Numbered from the stretch's first letter, positions 40,364-52,715 are shown. The stretch is 64,000 bases of DNA from Enterobacterales bacterium (GCA_015655145.1 JAATFO010000133.1:1-64000); one strand, 5' to 3'. Program-made: numbers and translations. Notes: generated by a model not told the origin, from the sequence alone.

Positions 40364-41404
40364 TTAGCGATTAAAAATCCGATTTTCCTGCTCAGCGACA
40401 CGGATAAAGGTGGTGCGTTTTGTCAGTTCTTTCAGCCGCTCTGCCCCAACATAGGTACAAGCGGAGCGCAGTCCACCAAGAATATCGCGCGCGGTGGCAT
40501 CAACCGGGCCACGTAGCGGGAGTTTCACGGTTTTCCCTTCTGCTGCACGGTATTGAGCCACACCACCTACATGACGTTTCATCGCGGATTCAGAGCTCAT
40601 GCCATAGAACAGCATAAACTGTTCTCCGTCTTCCTCAATGAGGGTGCCTTCACACTCATCGTGGCCTGCCAGCATTCCGCCCAGCATCACGAAGTCTGCC
40701 CCACCGCCAAATGCTTTAGCCACATCCCCCGGCACCGCACAACCACCGTCACTGACAATTTGCCCTCCCAGGCCATGTGCGGCATCTGCACACTCAATCA
40801 CCGCAGAAAGCTGTGGATAGCCCACCCCGGTTTTTACGCGAGTGGTGCACACCGAACCCGGCCCAATGCCCACTTTGACGATATCCGCGCCGGACAGGAT
40901 CAATTCTTCCACCATTTCGCCGGTTACGACATTCCCTGCACAAATGGTTTTACCCGGACAGGCTTCACGTGCCCGCTGTAAAAAATCGACAAAATGCTCG
41001 GAATAACCATTCGCCACATCAATACAGATAAAATTCAGTGCGGGAGAAAGCGACAAGATCTGACGCATTTTTGCAAAATCAGCATCGGACGTTCCGCTTG
41101 AAACCATGACATGCTTCAGCACATTTTCCGGTACGCGAGCAACAAATGCCTGCCATTCTTCGACGCTGTAATGTTTATGTATTGCGGTAAGGATGTCGAA
41201 CGACGCCAGCGCTTCCGCCATACGAAACGTGCCGACGGTATCCATATTGGCGGCAATAACCGGAACCCCTGACCATGCAATGTGCGAGTGTTTGAAGGTG
41301 AATTGACGTTCGAGTTCAACCTGAGAACGACTTTTCAGCGTTGAGCGTTTGGGGCGGATTAGCACATCTTTGAAACCCAGCTTTAAATCTTCTTCAATAC
41401 GCAT
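40364..41404 (-). CDS. guaC: GMP reductase
   Basis: 346 residues. NADPH-dependent deamination of GMP to IMP, linking guanine and adenine pools. Catalytic Cys is in [20 protein letters not shown], and phosphate-binding loops [13 protein letters not shown] and [15 protein letters not shown] are present. No CBS domains, which separates it from IMP dehydrogenase. The start at 41404 ([20 protein letters not shown]) matches E. coli. It is divergent from coaE across about 240 bp of promoter DNA. Confidence 0.97.
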   Translation of the reverse strand: MRIEEDLKLGFKDVLIRPKRSTLKSRSQVELERQFTFKHSHIAWSGVPVIAANMDTVGTFRMAEALASFDILTAIHKHYSVEEWQAFVARVPENVLKHVMVSSGTSDADFAKMRQILSLSPALNFICIDVANGYSEHFVDFLQRAREACPGKTICAGNVVTGEMVEELILSGADIVKVGIGPGSVCTTRVKTGVGYPQLSAVIECADAAHGLGGQIVSDGGCAVPGDVAKAFGGGADFVMLGGMLAGHDECEGTLIEEDGEQFMLFYGMSSESAMKRHVGGVAQYRAAEGKTVKLPLRGPVDATARDILGGLRSACTYVGAERLKELTKRTTFIRVAEQENRIFNR

Positions 41405-41646
41405 AAAATCTTTCCTGGTTAGTGGCGGTGATCGAGGATCAGGTGCTGGTGCCAGCTCCAGTGACACTATCATACTCGCTAAAAACGCGCCGACAAGACT
41501 GCGAAAATGCCTTTATTTACGTTACAATTGCACAAATTTACCTGAAAATTTTCTTTGTGATCGAAACCACAAATATTGTCAGTGTTATGACATTGATCCC
41601 TTTGTGAATACGGTTGCCTTCACAAGGTTATCTGGATAAGAGGCTT

Positions 41647-42258
41647 ATGTGCTATACCGTCGCCTTAACCGGTGGGATCGGCAGTGGGAAAAGCACCGTT
41701 GCCAATGCGTTCGCCCGCCTGGGGATCGATATTATTGATGCCGATGTTATCGCCAGGCGCATGGTTGAGCCCGGCCAGCCTGCGTTATCTGCGATTGCAG
41801 AAAAATTTGGCGCAGATATCCTCAACACGGATGGCTCACTCAACCGCGCCAGCTTGCGTCAGAAGATTTTTAGTTCTGCCGCCGATAAATCGTGGTTGGA
41901 TCACCTGCTGCATCCACTGATTCATACTGAGACATGCCGACAGTTAGCTGAAGTTCGATCACTGTGGTGCCTGTGGGTTGTGCCGTTGCTGGTGGAGAAT
42001 CATTTGCAAACGCAAGCAGACCGTGTGCTAGTGGTGGATGTTGCGCCGCACATCCAACTTGAACGTGTGATGGCGCGCGATAATATCAGCCGCGAACAGG
42101 CGCAAAATATCCTGGCTGCCCAAACAACACGTGAAGTGCGTCTTGCCGTGGCAGACGATGTCATCGATAACAGTGGTTCGCCCGAGGCGGTGATACCGTT
42201 GGTTGCCGAACTACATCAGCGCTATATTGCGCTGGCTCAGGCAACAAAACAGGATTAA
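41647..42258 (+). CDS. coaE: Dephospho-CoA kinase
   Basis: 203 residues. Last step of coenzyme A synthesis. P-loop GGIGSGKST at residues 9-17, then the lid and substrate segments [14 protein letters not shown] and [20 protein letters not shown]. The start at 41647 ([10 protein letters not shown]) follows AAGAGGCTT and matches the family. First gene of coaE-zapD-yacG, with 4-bp and 15-bp spacers, as in E. coli. Confidence 0.97.
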   Translation: MCYTVALTGGIGSGKSTVANAFARLGIDIIDADVIARRMVEPGQPALSAIAEKFGADILNTDGSLNRASLRQKIFSSAADKSWLDHLLHPLIHTETCRQLAEVRSLWCLWVVPLLVENHLQTQADRVLVVDVAPHIQLERVMARDNISREQAQNILAAQTTREVRLAVADDVIDNSGSPEAVIPLVAELHQRYIALAQATKQD

Positions 42259-42262
42259 CAGT

Positions 42263-43006
42263 ATGAGCACAAGCATTCTTTTCGAACATCCGTTGAATGA
42301 GAAAATGCGCACCTGGCTGCGTATTGAATTTCTCCTCGACCAGTTACAGGTTAGCAGGATGATCACCAGTCATCAGGGAGCCCTGACCTTTTTTCGTAAT
42401 ACCGCTGAATTGCTGGATGTGTTTGAACGTGGTGAACTGCGCACAGAAATTTTGAAAGAACTTGAACGACAACAACAAAAATTGCGGGTCTGGTTAGATG
42501 TCCCCGGAGTGGATAAGGAGCGAGTTCATGAACTGAGCGATCGCCTGAAAACACGCGCAACACAGTTAATGTCAGCCCCCCGCATTGGGCAATTGTTGCG
42601 TGAAGATCGGTTAATCGCCCTCGTGCGTCAGCGTCTCAGCATTCCTGGGGGATGTTGTAGCTTTGATTTACCCACCCTGCATGTCTGGCTGCACCAGGCA
42701 CAGACCGTGCGTGACAGCCAGGTGGCTATCTGGCTGGACTCGCTCAGTCCACTACGTGAGGCGTTATTACTGCTTCTTGATTTGATCCGCCAGTCCGGTG
42801 TTTTTCGCAATCAGACCAGCCTTAACGGATTCTTTCAGGATAATGCGGATGGGGCTGACTTGCTTCGTTTGCAACTCACGTTAGAAGATGCGCTTTACCC
42901 CCAGGTTTCGGGCCATAAAAGCCGCTATGCCATTCGCTTTTTACCACTGGACAGCGAACATGGCGACGTTCCGGCACGGCTCAGTTTCGCCCTTGCCTGT
43001 TGTTAA
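42263..43006 (+). CDS. zapD: Cell division protein ZapD
   Basis: 247 residues, the E. coli length. ZapD cross-links FtsZ filaments at the Z-ring. Recognisable by [20 protein letters not shown] (residues 5-24), a helical middle, and [20 protein letters not shown] near the C-terminus. The start at 42263 (MSTSILFEH) is 4 bp after coaE. Confidence 0.96.
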   Translation: MSTSILFEHPLNEKMRTWLRIEFLLDQLQVSRMITSHQGALTFFRNTAELLDVFERGELRTEILKELERQQQKLRVWLDVPGVDKERVHELSDRLKTRATQLMSAPRIGQLLREDRLIALVRQRLSIPGGCCSFDLPTLHVWLHQAQTVRDSQVAIWLDSLSPLREALLLLLDLIRQSGVFRNQTSLNGFFQDNADGADLLRLQLTLEDALYPQVSGHKSRYAIRFLPLDSEHGDVPARLSFALACC

Positions 43007-43021
43007 AAATGGAGAGTATTG

Positions 43022-43237
43022 ATGAGTGACGAGGTTATTCTGGTCGACTGCCCGACATGTGGCAAAGAAGTTATCTGGGACGCGCAACATACGTGGCGAC
43101 CATTTTGCAGCAAACGCTGTAAGTTAATTGATCTGGGTGAATGGGCGGCGGAAGAGCGTCGTATCGCCAGCCAGCCTGATCGCTCCGACAGCGAGGGCTG
43201 GAGCGAAGATGAAGACAATGTTACCCGAGATTATTGA
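43022..43237 (+). CDS. yacG: DNA gyrase inhibitor YacG
   Basis: 71 residues. Zinc finger with ligands in [11 protein letters not shown] and [18 protein letters not shown], then an acidic tail ([17 protein letters not shown]). YacG binds GyrB and blocks DNA binding. Start at 43022 (MSDEVILV), after GGAGAG. Confidence 0.95.
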   Translation: MSDEVILVDCPTCGKEVIWDAQHTWRPFCSKRCKLIDLGEWAAEERRIASQPDRSDSEGWSEDEDNVTRDY

Positions 43238-43282
43238 TGACCCGCTCAGGTTAATCAGCGACAATCTCCTGTTTTATAATAA

Positions 43283-43690
43283 CTATTTCACTTCGGCTTT
43301 TAAGCGCGCCACCAGTTGATGGTTCGCGGGCGGAAACTCATCAGCCACCAAATCGCGCTGATTGACCCAGCGCTGTGGCTGTCCTTCCCGCCCATACGGT
43401 TCACCCTGCCAGTGATCAACGATAAAAAAATGTAATGTCACTCGCAGGTCTTCATAGCGATGATCAATAACATCAAATGCAGAAGCGTGGATCACCTCGA
43501 TCCCGGTTTCCTCTCGCAGTTCGCGTTTTAACGCTTCCTCTGCGGTTTCGCCTGCTTCTATCTTCCCGCCCGGGAACTCCCACATGTTCGCCATATAGGC
43601 GCTGGCGGCACGTTGCGCGAGAAAAATGTCATACCTGGCATTACGAATAATCCCAACGGCAACCTGCAAGTGTTTGATCTTTTGACTCAT
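43283..43690 (-). CDS. mutT: 8-oxo-dGTP diphosphatase MutT
   Basis: 135 residues. Nudix hydrolase that removes 8-oxo-dGTP from the nucleotide pool. Nudix box GGKIEAGETAEEALKRELRE followed by ETGIEV is complete. The start at 43690 (MSQKIKHLQVAVGIIR) matches the family; the frame continues upstream to 43750 without conserved residues. It lies 130 bp downstream of secA in the same direction and converges with yacG. Confidence 0.96.
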   Translation of the reverse strand: MSQKIKHLQVAVGIIRNARYDIFLAQRAASAYMANMWEFPGGKIEAGETAEEALKRELREETGIEVIHASAFDVIDHRYEDLRVTLHFFIVDHWQGEPYGREGQPQRWVNQRDLVADEFPPANHQLVARLKAEVK

Positions 43691-43820
43691 GGCTGTGCGT
43701 AATCGCCCCGATGATTTCAGCAATGACTGCCGCGAAACATTGCCCTTCAAACGCCTGATACTGACATCTGCCGGGCAATCATATCAACATAACAAGGGGG
43801 CATTCGCGCCCTTGAGTTAC

Positions 43821-46526
43821 TCAGGAAAGACGGCCATGACACTGTTTGTATTTTTTCCCGGAACCGCAAGGACAAGGATCATTACGCCCCACCTTTCGTT
43901 CTCCGGTTTGCGCCGCCAGAGATGCTGCCGCTTCGGTTTCAGAATCGACATGGCTAAGCTGCTGCTGCTGGGCCAGGCGCTCTGCATCGAGCCGGCGTTG
44001 CTCTTCCATCGCTTCCACTTCTTCCGGCATGCGCACCTGCACTTTGCTCAGCGTACTAATCACTTCATACTTCAGTGATTCAAGCATAGCGGCGAACATG
44101 GCGAAGGATTCACGTTTATATTCCTGCTTAGGATCTTTCTGCGCGTAACCACGCAGATGGATCCCCTGGCGCAAATAATCCATCGCCGCCAGATGCTCTT
44201 TCCACAACGAATCCAGTGTCTGTAACATCACGCCTTTTTCGAAGTTGCGCATCATGTCGAGACCAACCACCTCTTCCTTATTGTGGTAAACCTCTTTTGC
44301 CTGCACCATTATGCGCTCACGTAATGTCTCTTCGTGCAAATCGGGCTCTTTATCCAGCCATTCAGCGATCGGCAGCGGCAAATCAAAATCAGTACTCAAA
44401 CGCTCTTCCAGGCCAGCAACATCCCACATTTCTTCCAGCGATTGGGGAGGAATGTAGCTGTCGATCGTCGCTTTAAACACATCATCGCGGATACTATTAA
44501 TGGTTTCGCTTACATCAGAGACATCCAGCAATTCATTGCGCTGGGCGTATATCGCGCGGCGCTGATCGTTCGCCACATCATCATATTCCAGCAATTGTTT
44601 ACGAATATCAAAGTTGCGGCTTTCCACTTTACGCTGAGCATTCGCAATCGCTTTGGTTACCCAGGGATGTTCAATCGCTTCACCGGGTTTCATGCCCAAT
44701 TTACGCATCATGTTGGAGACACGGTCAGAAGCGAAAATGCGCATCAAGGCATCTTCCATCGACAGGTAGAAACGGGATGAACCCGGATCCCCCTGACGTC
44801 CAGCACGCCCACGTAATTGGTTATCAATACGGCGTGATTCATGGCGTTCAGTACCTATAATGTGTAACCCGCCAGAGGCCAGTACTGCCTGATGGCGCAC
44901 TTCCCAGGCCGATTTAATCGCTTCAATTTCGACTTCCGTGGGGGCTTCAAGCGCTGCGATTTCCGCCTGCCAGCTACCGCCCAGCACAATATCAGTACCA
45001 CGGCCAGCCATGTTGGTCGCGATGGTCACCTCGCTAGGCTGGCCCGCCTGGGCGACAATATCAGCTTCACGCGCATGGAACTTCGCGTTCAGTACCGCAT
45101 GTTTGATCCCGGCGCGCGTCAGTTCACTGGACACCACTTCCGACTTCTCAATTGAGATTGTCCCGACCAACACCGGTTGACCATTTGCGGTACGTTCGCG
45201 GATATCCTCAATGATAGCGTCAATCTTCTCTTTCTCGGTCATATAGACCAGGTCAGCCAGATCTTTGCGCACCATCGGACGGTTGGTCGGCACCACAATG
45301 GTATCCAGCTTATAAATAGAGCTGAATTCAAAGGCTTCGGTATCTGCCGTACCGGTCATCCCGGCCAGTTTTTCATACAGGCGGAAGTAGTTCTGGAAAG
45401 TGATCGAGGCCAGTGTCTGGTTCTCGTTTTGGATCTCCACGCCTTCTTTGGCTTCCACCGCCTGATGCAAGCCGTCTGACCAGCGCCGCCCTTGCATAGT
45501 ACGCCCGGTGTGTTCATCGACAATAATGACTTCACCCTCTTTAACGATGTAATCCACATCGCGGGTGAACAACACATGGGCACGTAATGCGGCCGTGACA
45601 TGATGCATCAGCATAATGTTGGCTGGCGAGTATAGCGATTCGCCCTCTTCCATAATGCCTTCGCTAACCAGCAATTCTTCAACACAAATCAGACCGCGTT
45701 CGGTCAGGTGTACCTGGCGGGATTTTTCATCAACTGAAAAGTGGCCTGCGCCCTGGAAGGTATCAGAATCCTCTTTTTCCTGACGAATAAGATGCGGAAT
45801 AATTTTATTAACTTTGATATACAGTTCCGAACTGTCTTCCGCCGGACCAGAAATAATCAACGGCGTGCGCGCTTCGTCGATCAGGATGGAGTCAACTTCG
45901 TCCACCAGGGCATAGTGCAGTTTACGCTGCACACGCTCTTCCGGACTAAACGCCATGTTATCGCGCAGGTAATCAAAACCATATTCGTTGTTAGTGCCGT
46001 AGGTGATATCAGCCGCATAAGCCGCCCGTTTTGCCGGGGCTGGCATGCCTGGCAAGTTTATGCCAACGGACAAGCCAAGGAACTCAAATAACGGCCGATT
46101 ATTTTCCGCATCACGCTGCGCCAGATAGTCATTGACGGTAACAATATGCACGCCTTTACCGCTTAATGCATTCAGGTAAGCCGGTAAGGTTGCTGTCAGT
46201 GTCTTGCCTTCCCCGGTACGCATTTCGGCGATGCAGCGTTCATTAAGGACGATCCCGCCCACCAGTTGCACATCGAAATGGCGCATGCCGAACACACGCT
46301 TACTCGCTTCTCGCACGGTAGCAAAAGCTTCCGGTATCAGATTTTCCAGCACCTCGCCATTTTGCAGACGGGCGCGAAACTCATCGGTCTTTGCCTTTAG
46401 TGCTTCATCGGGCAAGGTTTCAAACGTCGCTTCCAGCTTATTAATAGCATCAACGGCTTTACGCATACGGCGCAAGGTACGATCATTACGACTACCAAAT
46501 ACTTTCGTTAATAATTTGATTAACAT
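43821..46526 (-). CDS. secA: Preprotein translocase ATPase SecA
   Basis: 901 residues, as in E. coli. Motor of the Sec pathway. Walker [15 protein letters not shown]-type motif [16 protein letters not shown], and [12 protein letters not shown]-type motif ([17 protein letters not shown]). The C-terminal zinc/SecB-binding motif [14 protein letters not shown] is intact. Its ribosome binding site lies in the secM-secA spacer, whose folding is controlled by SecM arrest. Confidence 0.98.
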   Translation of the reverse strand: MLIKLLTKVFGSRNDRTLRRMRKAVDAINKLEATFETLPDEALKAKTDEFRARLQNGEVLENLIPEAFATVREASKRVFGMRHFDVQLVGGIVLNERCIAEMRTGEGKTLTATLPAYLNALSGKGVHIVTVNDYLAQRDAENNRPLFEFLGLSVGINLPGMPAPAKRAAYAADITYGTNNEYGFDYLRDNMAFSPEERVQRKLHYALVDEVDSILIDEARTPLIISGPAEDSSELYIKVNKIIPHLIRQEKEDSDTFQGAGHFSVDEKSRQVHLTERGLICVEELLVSEGIMEEGESLYSPANIMLMHHVTAALRAHVLFTRDVDYIVKEGEVIIVDEHTGRTMQGRRWSDGLHQAVEAKEGVEIQNENQTLASITFQNYFRLYEKLAGMTGTADTEAFEFSSIYKLDTIVVPTNRPMVRKDLADLVYMTEKEKIDAIIEDIRERTANGQPVLVGTISIEKSEVVSSELTRAGIKHAVLNAKFHAREADIVAQAGQPSEVTIATNMAGRGTDIVLGGSWQAEIAALEAPTEVEIEAIKSAWEVRHQAVLASGGLHIIGTERHESRRIDNQLRGRAGRQGDPGSSRFYLSMEDALMRIFASDRVSNMMRKLGMKPGEAIEHPWVTKAIANAQRKVESRNFDIRKQLLEYDDVANDQRRAIYAQRNELLDVSDVSETINSIRDDVFKATIDSYIPPQSLEEMWDVAGLEERLSTDFDLPLPIAEWLDKEPDLHEETLRERIMVQAKEVYHNKEEVVGLDMMRNFEKGVMLQTLDSLWKEHLAAMDYLRQGIHLRGYAQKDPKQEYKRESFAMFAAMLESLKYEVISTLSKVQVRMPEEVEAMEEQRRLDAERLAQQQQLSHVDSETEAAASLAAQTGERKVGRNDPCPCGSGKKYKQCHGRLS

Positions 46527-46547
46527 GGTAAATACATTCTCTTCTCA

Positions 46548-46559
46548 GCCACCAGTGGC
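46548..46559 (-). promoter_or_regulatory. Small hairpin beside the secA ribosome binding site
   Basis: GCCAC-TG-GTGGC (minus strand) lies directly upstream of the GAGAAGAG Shine-Dalgarno sequence (46538-46546) of secA. In E. coli a secM-secA stem hides the secA site until SecM stalls. This stem is smaller, and a longer fold with the secM end (CTCATA/TATGAG, 46577-46604) is possible. Function by analogy. Confidence 0.45.
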
Positions 46560-46614
46560 AATGTCTGTCATTATTTATGACTCATATCAGGAAACGACTC
46601 CCTATGAGATTCAG

Positions 46615-47121
46615 TTAGCTGAGAATGGCGGGGCCGGCACGAATCCCCTGAACCTGTGCCACCCATAATCCGGTGTGATAATCGGTTGTGACGGGCAAGC
46701 GCTGAAGTACGGTATGACGGATAATGACGGGCAAGCGCGTCTCATGCGTCAGCAACGCATTAAGTGTATCGATCAGGGCGAGTTTTTGTACGGAAAGCGG
46801 TAACGCCTGCGGTGCATCAGGCAGGTGCTGGGGTGTCAGCGAAAAGGACAGATGGCGAATGACAGTACGGATTGCATGCTGATGCCAGTAATCCACCGAG
46901 ATATTTGAGCGCCGCACACTCTCCTGGAGCTGCGCCAGCGTGTCGAAACGCCTCGCTGCACCCGTCGGATTATTAGCAGCCGTTTCCGACAAACTGCTTT
47001 GTTCAGCACTCTGAACATGCGTTCCAGGCAAACCGAGACCGGCAGCCACCATCCCCAACAAGAGATGTGGCCAGAAATAGCGTCTGCCAAATTGTCGCCA
47101 AAGATTAAAAATACCGATCAC
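46615..47121 (-). CDS. secM: Secretion monitor SecM
   Basis: 168 residues from a GTG at 47121, chosen because VIGIFNLWRQFGRRYFWPHL aligns with the E. coli start MSGILTRWRQFG. Cleavable signal peptide (LLLGMVAAGLGLPGTHVQSA). VDYWHQHAIRTVIRHLSFS is conserved in the middle. The C-terminal arrest peptide reads YHTGLWVAQVQGIRAGP, against FSTPVWISQAQGIRAGP in E. coli, so GIRAGP and the Trp are kept while F becomes Y and I becomes V. It stalls its ribosome to expose the secA start when secretion is slow. Confidence 0.93.
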   Translation of the reverse strand: MIGIFNLWRQFGRRYFWPHLLLGMVAAGLGLPGTHVQSAEQSSLSETAANNPTGAARRFDTLAQLQESVRRSNISVDYWHQHAIRTVIRHLSFSLTPQHLPDAPQALPLSVQKLALIDTLNALLTHETRLPVIIRHTVLQRLPVTTDYHTGLWVAQVQGIRAGPAILS

Positions 47122-47381
47122 ACTGATCCCATTTTGGCCCGCACACACGGTAACCCTGTTCTGTAAATTGTCGGGAGCCTGTTTTCTTTTGCCTTACACC
47201 TGCCACGGCAAGGCTCCCTTTGTGAGCGCAAATACTACCATTATTGGCCGCATTCGACATCAGGAGATCATCAATGCAGGTGGGAAATCCGCAAAAAAAC
47301 TGTGCGAAAATTTAAGATTAACCAGCAGTAATCGTTATACGGCAGAAAAAAACAACTGCAGGAAGGAGATAAAAGGAACAC

Positions 47382-47436
47382 AAATAAAAACAACTGGTCT
47401 TGCTGGCCGGAGAGAGTGCCAGTTCAACCAGTTGTT
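47382..47436 (-). terminator. Rho-independent terminator of lpxC
   Basis: On the minus strand, 15 bp past the lpxC stop, AACAACTGGT pairs perfectly with ACCAGTTGTT (47389-47398), with inner CTGGC/GCCAG pairing, followed by TTTATTTG. It separates lpxC from secM. Confidence 0.85.
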
Positions 47437-47451
47437 AGTATCGATCCTGGC

Positions 47452-48369
47452 TTATGCCAGAACCAGGTTAGGTGCTTTGAATACCAACGGAAGCTCAGCG
47501 TCGTCTTCAAACGTCGCCCATTCCCAGGCTTCTTGTGTCGCCAGAAGCGTCTGCAACAGTTTATTGTTCAATGCATGACCAGATTTAAAGGCGGTAAACG
47601 CACCGATAACATTATGGCCGCACATAAACAAGTCACCAATGGCATCCAGCAATTTATGGCGTACAAATTCATCTTCAAAACGTAAGCCGTCTTCGTTGAG
47701 TACCCGAAAATCATCCAAACCAATCGCACAATCTAAACTACCACCCAGGCACAGGCCTTTAGATTGCAGGTATTCGATTTCACGCATAAAACCAAACGTC
47801 CGCGCGCGGCTGATCTGGCGCATAAACGCTTCTGCCGAGAAGTTCAGGTAATAATGCTGAGAACTGGCATCAATCGCCGGGTGTTTGAAATCAATGGTAA
47901 AGTCAAGGGAAAAACCATTATAAGGTTTAATTTCCGCCCACTTATCACCTTCTTCAACACGCACGGTTTGCTTAACTCGCACAAATTTCTTCGCGCTGTT
48001 CAGTTCTTCAACACCCGCATCCAACAGCAGATAAACAAAAGGCGCCGCGCTACCATCCATGATAGGAACTTCAGGTGCGTTAACTTCGACCACAATGTTA
48101 TCAATACCGAGGCCCGCAAGTGCCGCATTTAAGTGTTCAACTGTCGAAATACGCACGCCTTCATCATTAACCAGGCAAGTACTCAGCATGGTGTCGCGCA
48201 CGTATTTTGCATCAGCCGGAAAATCCACCGGTGGATTCAAGTCAGTGCGGCGATAGATGACCCCGGTATTAGCCGGCGCAGGGCGTAACGTCAGCACAAC
48301 TTTCTTGCCGGTATGTAAACCAACACCTGTCGCCTGAACAATACGTTTTAATGTCCGTTGTTTGATCAT
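47452..48369 (-). CDS. lpxC: UDP-3-O-acyl-N-acetylglucosamine deacetylase LpxC
   Basis: 305 residues, the E. coli length. Zinc deacetylase for the committed step of lipid A synthesis. Zinc ligands: His in [17 protein letters not shown], and [15 protein letters not shown] with His and Asp. The start at 48369 ([20 protein letters not shown]) fits the family. The C-terminal ...FKAPNLVLA resembles the E. coli degron region (ends in A-V-L-A) used by FtsH, which controls LpxC level. Confidence 0.97.
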   Translation of the reverse strand: MIKQRTLKRIVQATGVGLHTGKKVVLTLRPAPANTGVIYRRTDLNPPVDFPADAKYVRDTMLSTCLVNDEGVRISTVEHLNAALAGLGIDNIVVEVNAPEVPIMDGSAAPFVYLLLDAGVEELNSAKKFVRVKQTVRVEEGDKWAEIKPYNGFSLDFTIDFKHPAIDASSQHYYLNFSAEAFMRQISRARTFGFMREIEYLQSKGLCLGGSLDCAIGLDDFRVLNEDGLRFEDEFVRHKLLDAIGDLFMCGHNVIGAFTAFKSGHALNNKLLQTLLATQEAWEWATFEDDAELPLVFKAPNLVLA

Positions 48370-48470
48370 CATATTATCTCGCAAAATTACTTATCCTTTC
48401 GCCAGTGTATATCACTAACGGATGAACATTTTAGCACAAAGAGCGGCAACCCCCAACTCTCAGGATAATC

Positions 48471-49622
48471 TTAGTCCGCCTGCTTACGCAGGAATGCCGG
48501 AATATCCAGATAATCAGGCTCTTTGTTTGCTTGCGCGGTTGGGTCGTTTACCACTTTCGCCGCAGGTTTCTGCTCCTGTGGCAATGGCGACATACCGTGT
48601 TGCTGATAACGATGGTCCATCACTGGCTGGCTGGACTTATTAGTCACCAGGGTGATTTCCGGACGTTTGTCCATACCGATACCGGTCGCCACCACGGTCA
48701 CCCGCAGTTCGTCATTCATTTCAGGATCCAGTGACGTACCAATCACTACCGTGGCGTTGTCAGATGCGAAGGCACGAATGGTATTACCCACTGTTTCAAA
48801 CTCATCCAGACGCAGATCGAAGCCTGCAGTGATGTTAACCAGTACACCACGGGCGCCAGACAGGTCGATGTCTTCCAGTAACGGGCTGGAAATCGCCATT
48901 TCGGCCGCTTCTTCGGCCCGGTCTTCGCCACAAGCCACGCCAGAACCCATCATTGCGTAACCCATTTCGGACATCACCGTCCGCACATCGGCAAAGTCGA
49001 CGTTCATCAAACCCGGACGCGTGATCAGTTCAGCGATACCCTGCACCGCGCCTTTCAACACATCATTCGCAGCGCCAAAGGCATCCAGCAAAGAAATGCC
49101 GCGACCCAGCACTTTTAGCAGCTTATCGTTCGGAATAGTGATCAACGAATCGACATGCTTCGACAGTTCGGCAATCCCCTGTTCAGCGAATGCCATGCGT
49201 TTCTTGCCTTCAAAGTTGAAAGGCTTGGTCACCACAGCAACCGTCAGGATCCCCAGATCTTTTGCGACTTCGGCCACCACGGGCGCCGCACCCGTACCAG
49301 TCCCCCCCCCCATACCGGCGGCGATAAAGACCATGTCCGCGCCTTCCAGCGCCGTGCGCAATGCTTCGCGGTCTTCTTCGGCTGAGGTGCGACCCACTTC
49401 TGGATTCGCGCCGGCGCCTAGCCCTTTGGTGATGTTATTACCAATCTGGATGGTTTGACCGACCGCTGTTTTGCGTAATGCCTGCGCATCGGTGTTTACC
49501 GCGAAGAATTCCACACCTTCGATACGCTCGCGTACCATGTGTTCTACAGCGTTACCGCCGCCGCCGCCGACGCCGATGACTTTAATCACCGCGTCATTGG
49601 TTAATTCCATAGGTTCAAACAT
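48471..49622 (-). CDS. ftsZ: Cell division GTPase FtsZ
   Basis: 383 residues, as in E. coli. Tubulin-like GTPase forming the Z-ring. Signature GGGTGTG at 105-111 and T7-loop region [12 protein letters not shown] variable linker leads to the C-terminal peptide [14 protein letters not shown], which binds FtsA, ZipA and other partners. Follows ftsA with a 72-bp gap. Confidence 0.98.
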   Translation of the reverse strand: MFEPMELTNDAVIKVIGVGGGGGNAVEHMVRERIEGVEFFAVNTDAQALRKTAVGQTIQIGNNITKGLGAGANPEVGRTSAEEDREALRTALEGADMVFIAAGMGGGTGTGAAPVVAEVAKDLGILTVAVVTKPFNFEGKKRMAFAEQGIAELSKHVDSLITIPNDKLLKVLGRGISLLDAFGAANDVLKGAVQGIAELITRPGLMNVDFADVRTVMSEMGYAMMGSGVACGEDRAEEAAEMAISSPLLEDIDLSGARGVLVNITAGFDLRLDEFETVGNTIRAFASDNATVVIGTSLDPEMNDELRVTVVATGIGMDKRPEITLVTNKSSQPVMDHRYQQHGMSPLPQEQKPAAKVVNDPTAQANKEPDYLDIPAFLRKQAD

Positions 49623-49694
49623 AATTTCTCTCCGTTATGTGCCTGTCGCCTGGAGATCATAAAATATGCTTAGCATGATCCCCTTTTTCTAAAA

Positions 49695-50951
49695 TTAAAA
49701 CTCTTTTTTCAGCCAGCTATTAATGCGTTTAAACCAGTTACCGACTGACGCTCTTTTTTCGACCTCTGTCTCACCATTCAGATGAGACTCTTTTCCATAG
49801 TGCAGTAAACCCACCGCCGTCGAGTAGTACGGCTCCTGCGCGTAATCCGTTAATCCTGTGATATTCAGTGGCTGCCCGATGCGCACTTGCGTATGGAATA
49901 CGCGTTGCGCGCAAGCCGCCAGTCCCTCAATTTGTGCCGCGCCGCCAGTCAGAACGATGCCTGCTGCCAGATGGTGTTTCACACCCTGCTGACGTAATTG
50001 TTCTTGCAGTTGTAAAATCTCGTCATTAACCAGATTGAGCAACTCGGTGTAACGCGGTTCAATCACTTCGGCCAGCGTTTGCCGTTGCAGACTGCGTGGC
50101 GGACGTCCGCCAACACTGGGAACTTCAACGCTTTCGTCTTTACCGACCAGTGAACCCAGCGCGCAACCATGGCGAACTTTGATTGCTTCAGCATCGGTCG
50201 GCGGCGTACCAAAGGCGTAAGCGATATCACTGGTCACCACATTGCCCGCGTAGGGAATGACTTTGGTATGACGCAATGCGCCACCGGTATAAACCGCGAT
50301 ATCCATCGTACCGCCACCGATATCAACCACACAGACGCCCAGTTCACGCTCATCTTCCGTCAGCACGGCAAAACTCGATGCCAGGCCGGCGAAAATCAAC
50401 TGATCGACTTTCAAACCACAACGTTCAACGGCTTTCACAATGTTTTTTGCCATATCGTTGTGGCAGGTGATCAAATGGACCTTGGCCTGCATCCGCACAC
50501 CCGACAAACCGACCGGATTTTTGATCCCTTCCTGATAGTCGATCGCATATTCTTGCGGGATCACATGCAAAACCCGGTGTTCATCGCGCACACGCACTGA
50601 TTTGGCTGTGTGAACGACGTTTTCGACATCTTCCTGAGTCACTTCCTCTTCTGAGATGGGGACCATCCCGATTTCATTCTGGCAACTGATATGTTTTCCC
50701 GATAAGGCAAGATAAACAGAAGATATCTGGCAATCTGCCATCAATTCAGCTTGATCGATGGCGCGTTGTACGCATTTCACCACCGATTCCAAATCGTTTA
50801 CGCCGCCTTTATCCATACCCCGGGACGGGCAACTGCCAACCCCGATAATATTGACCATGCCATCGGGCAGAACTTCCCCTACTAAAGCGGCAACCTTTGC
50901 GGTGCCAATCTCGAGTCCAACTACCAGTTTTCTGTCCGTCGACTTGATCAT
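49695..50951 (-). CDS. ftsA: Cell division protein FtsA
   Basis: 418 residues. Actin-like ATPase that tethers FtsZ to the membrane. Phosphate-binding segments [17 protein letters not shown] and [18 protein letters not shown] are present, and the C-terminal amphipathic helix [16 protein letters not shown] is the membrane anchor. Starts within the ftsQ stop (ATGA overlap 50948-50951). Confidence 0.98.
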   Translation of the reverse strand: MIKSTDRKLVVGLEIGTAKVAALVGEVLPDGMVNIIGVGSCPSRGMDKGGVNDLESVVKCVQRAIDQAELMADCQISSVYLALSGKHISCQNEIGMVPISEEEVTQEDVENVVHTAKSVRVRDEHRVLHVIPQEYAIDYQEGIKNPVGLSGVRMQAKVHLITCHNDMAKNIVKAVERCGLKVDQLIFAGLASSFAVLTEDERELGVCVVDIGGGTMDIAVYTGGALRHTKVIPYAGNVVTSDIAYAFGTPPTDAEAIKVRHGCALGSLVGKDESVEVPSVGGRPPRSLQRQTLAEVIEPRYTELLNLVNDEILQLQEQLRQQGVKHHLAAGIVLTGGAAQIEGLAACAQRVFHTQVRIGQPLNITGLTDYAQEPYYSTAVGLLHYGKESHLNGETEVEKRASVGNWFKRINSWLKKEF

Positions 50952-51793
50952 TGTTGTTTAGCCTGTGCCTGTGCCTGATTTTGTTGCTCTTTACTGTCCT
51001 GTAGCTCAATAAATGCCGGAGCCCAGCCTACTGCCGCACCTGAGTCATAACGTAAATCCACGTAGTTAATGCGTTTACTGTCCGCCGTCGCCTGCTGTTG
51101 CAGAACCGGGTAGAGCTCAATAAATCGCTTTAAACGCTTCATGTTTTCGTTACGCCCCAGTTCCAGACGAATGTCATCGCCCGTGACCAGTTGCCAGGAA
51201 TGGCGCGCCGTCATCGAAGCCGCCTTCAACGTAAACTTGTTGCCAGACAGTACCTGGCTCATCTCACGGTAACCTGCCAGTACATCCTGCTCGCTGCCTT
51301 CCGGGCCGTATAACATCGGCAAAACTTCCTTGCCGATGTAGTGCGCCGGAACACTGAACGCTTTCCCGCTTTCATCCACCATGTGTAAATCATTCCATCG
51401 TGCTACCGGCACATACTCCACAAGATGAATCTTTAATTCGTCCGGCCACTGTTTGCGTACGCTCACTTGCTGGATCCATGGCAGTCGCTCAATCTGTTGC
51501 TGGATAACATTGACATCCTGCGACATAAAGGTTCCCGGCGAGCCCAGCGATAAAATCGCCTGGCGGATATCATCGTTGGTGGTGTAATGCGTTTTTCCTG
51601 TCACCACCAGTTTTGACAGCGGTAACCGCGACGCATCGTTCATCCATTTAACCACCACCAGCCCACTGAACAACATGATGCAGGCAACCAGCAACAGGAA
51701 GATGATGCCCGCCAGGCGCGAACCATTACTGCGCCCGGCATCCGCTTTCTCTTGTGTTTCCCGGTTGCGTACATTCAGAGCAGCCTGAGACAT
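50948..51793 (-). CDS. ftsQ: Cell division protein FtsQ
   Basis: 281 residues. Bitopic divisome protein: cytoplasmic tail, membrane segment [25 protein letters not shown] domain beginning [20 protein letters not shown], then the beta domain that binds FtsBL, ending [11 protein letters not shown] and a Gln/Ala-rich tail. The start at 51793 ([10 protein letters not shown]) is 1 bp after ddlB. Confidence 0.96.
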   Translation of the reverse strand: MSQAALNVRNRETQEKADAGRSNGSRLAGIIFLLLVACIMLFSGLVVVKWMNDASRLPLSKLVVTGKTHYTTNDDIRQAILSLGSPGTFMSQDVNVIQQQIERLPWIQQVSVRKQWPDELKIHLVEYVPVARWNDLHMVDESGKAFSVPAHYIGKEVLPMLYGPEGSEQDVLAGYREMSQVLSGNKFTLKAASMTARHSWQLVTGDDIRLELGRNENMKRLKRFIELYPVLQQQATADSKRINYVDLRYDSGAAVGWAPAFIELQDSKEQQNQAQAQAKQQ

Positions 51794-51794
51794 A

Positions 51795-52715
51795 TTAATC
51801 GGCCAAATCCAGAATTCGCACAACCAGTTGGGAGAATGACATTCCCGCCTGCTTTGCCGCCATTGGCACCAGACTGTGGCTGGTCATTCCCGGCGAGGTA
51901 TTCACCTCCAACAGCCAGAAATTTTCATCACCGTCCATCATCACATCCACCCGTCCCCATCCTCGACAACCTAATGAACGCCACGCTGCCATCACAATGT
52001 CGTTGAGCTCCGCTTCACGCTCAGCACTTAAGCCCGAAGGGCAGAAATACTGGGTTTCGCTGGACAGATATTTTGCTTCATAGTCATAGAAATCGCTGGC
52101 GGGCTGAATACGAATTGACGGTAAAATCATCTCGCCAAGGATAGCAACGGTGTATTCCGGACCACTCAAAAATGCCTCAATCAGTACTTCGTCATCATGG
52201 CGAAACGCTTCTTCCAGCGCCGCCGGCAGATCTTCACGCTGGTTGACCCGGGAGATCCCGACACTGGAACCTTCACTGACCGGTTTAACAAACAGCGGCA
52301 TGCCAAGTGCGGTAATGCGTTCAGCCAGTTCACCCTCAATACCGGCGGCCATCTGTTGGCGGTCCAGCGCGACAAACGCAGGAACCGGCAGACCGTACCC
52401 CTGCCACAACAGTTTGGTGCGCAGTTTGTCCATCGTGATGGCCGAAGCCATAACACCACTGCCGGTATAGGGGATTCCAAGGAATTCCAGCACCCCTTGT
52501 AAGGTACCGTCTTCACCACCACGACCATGTAAGGCGATAAATGCTTTATCAAACCCCGCTTCTTTCAGGCGCGTCACCGGAAAATCACGGGTATCCACCG
52601 CATGTGCATTGACCCCCCCGGCCGTCAATCCCGCCAGTACGGCCTGACCCGACAGCAATGAAACATCACGTTCAGCGGAAACCCCACCCAACAATACCGC
52701 GACTTTCTCAGTCAT
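51795..52715 (-). CDS. ddlB: D-alanine-D-alanine ligase B
   Basis: 306 residues. ATP-grasp ligase making D-Ala-D-Ala for the muropeptide. [35 protein letters not shown] and the metal-binding [20 protein letters not shown] are family signatures. The start at 52715 ([11 protein letters not shown]) overlaps murC by 8 bp. Confidence 0.97.
   Translation of the reverse strand: MTEKVAVLLGGVSAERDVSLLSGQAVLAGLTAGGVNAHAVDTRDFPVTRLKEAGFDKAFIALHGRGGEDGTLQGVLEFLGIPYTGSGVMASAITMDKLRTKLLWQGYGLPVPAFVALDRQQMAAGIEGELAERITALGMPLFVKPVSEGSSVGISRVNQREDLPAALEEAFRHDDEVLIEAFLSGPEYTVAILGEMILPSIRIQPASDFYDYEAKYLSSETQYFCPSGLSAEREAELNDIVMAAWRSLGCRGWGRVDVMMDGDENFWLLEVNTSPGMTSHSLVPMAAKQAGMSFSQLVVRILDLAD

Noticed and set aside
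43785-43820. Hairpin between secA and mutT as a terminator
   Set aside because: The stem has a mismatch and only a short T stretch; secA and mutT are likely co-transcribed.
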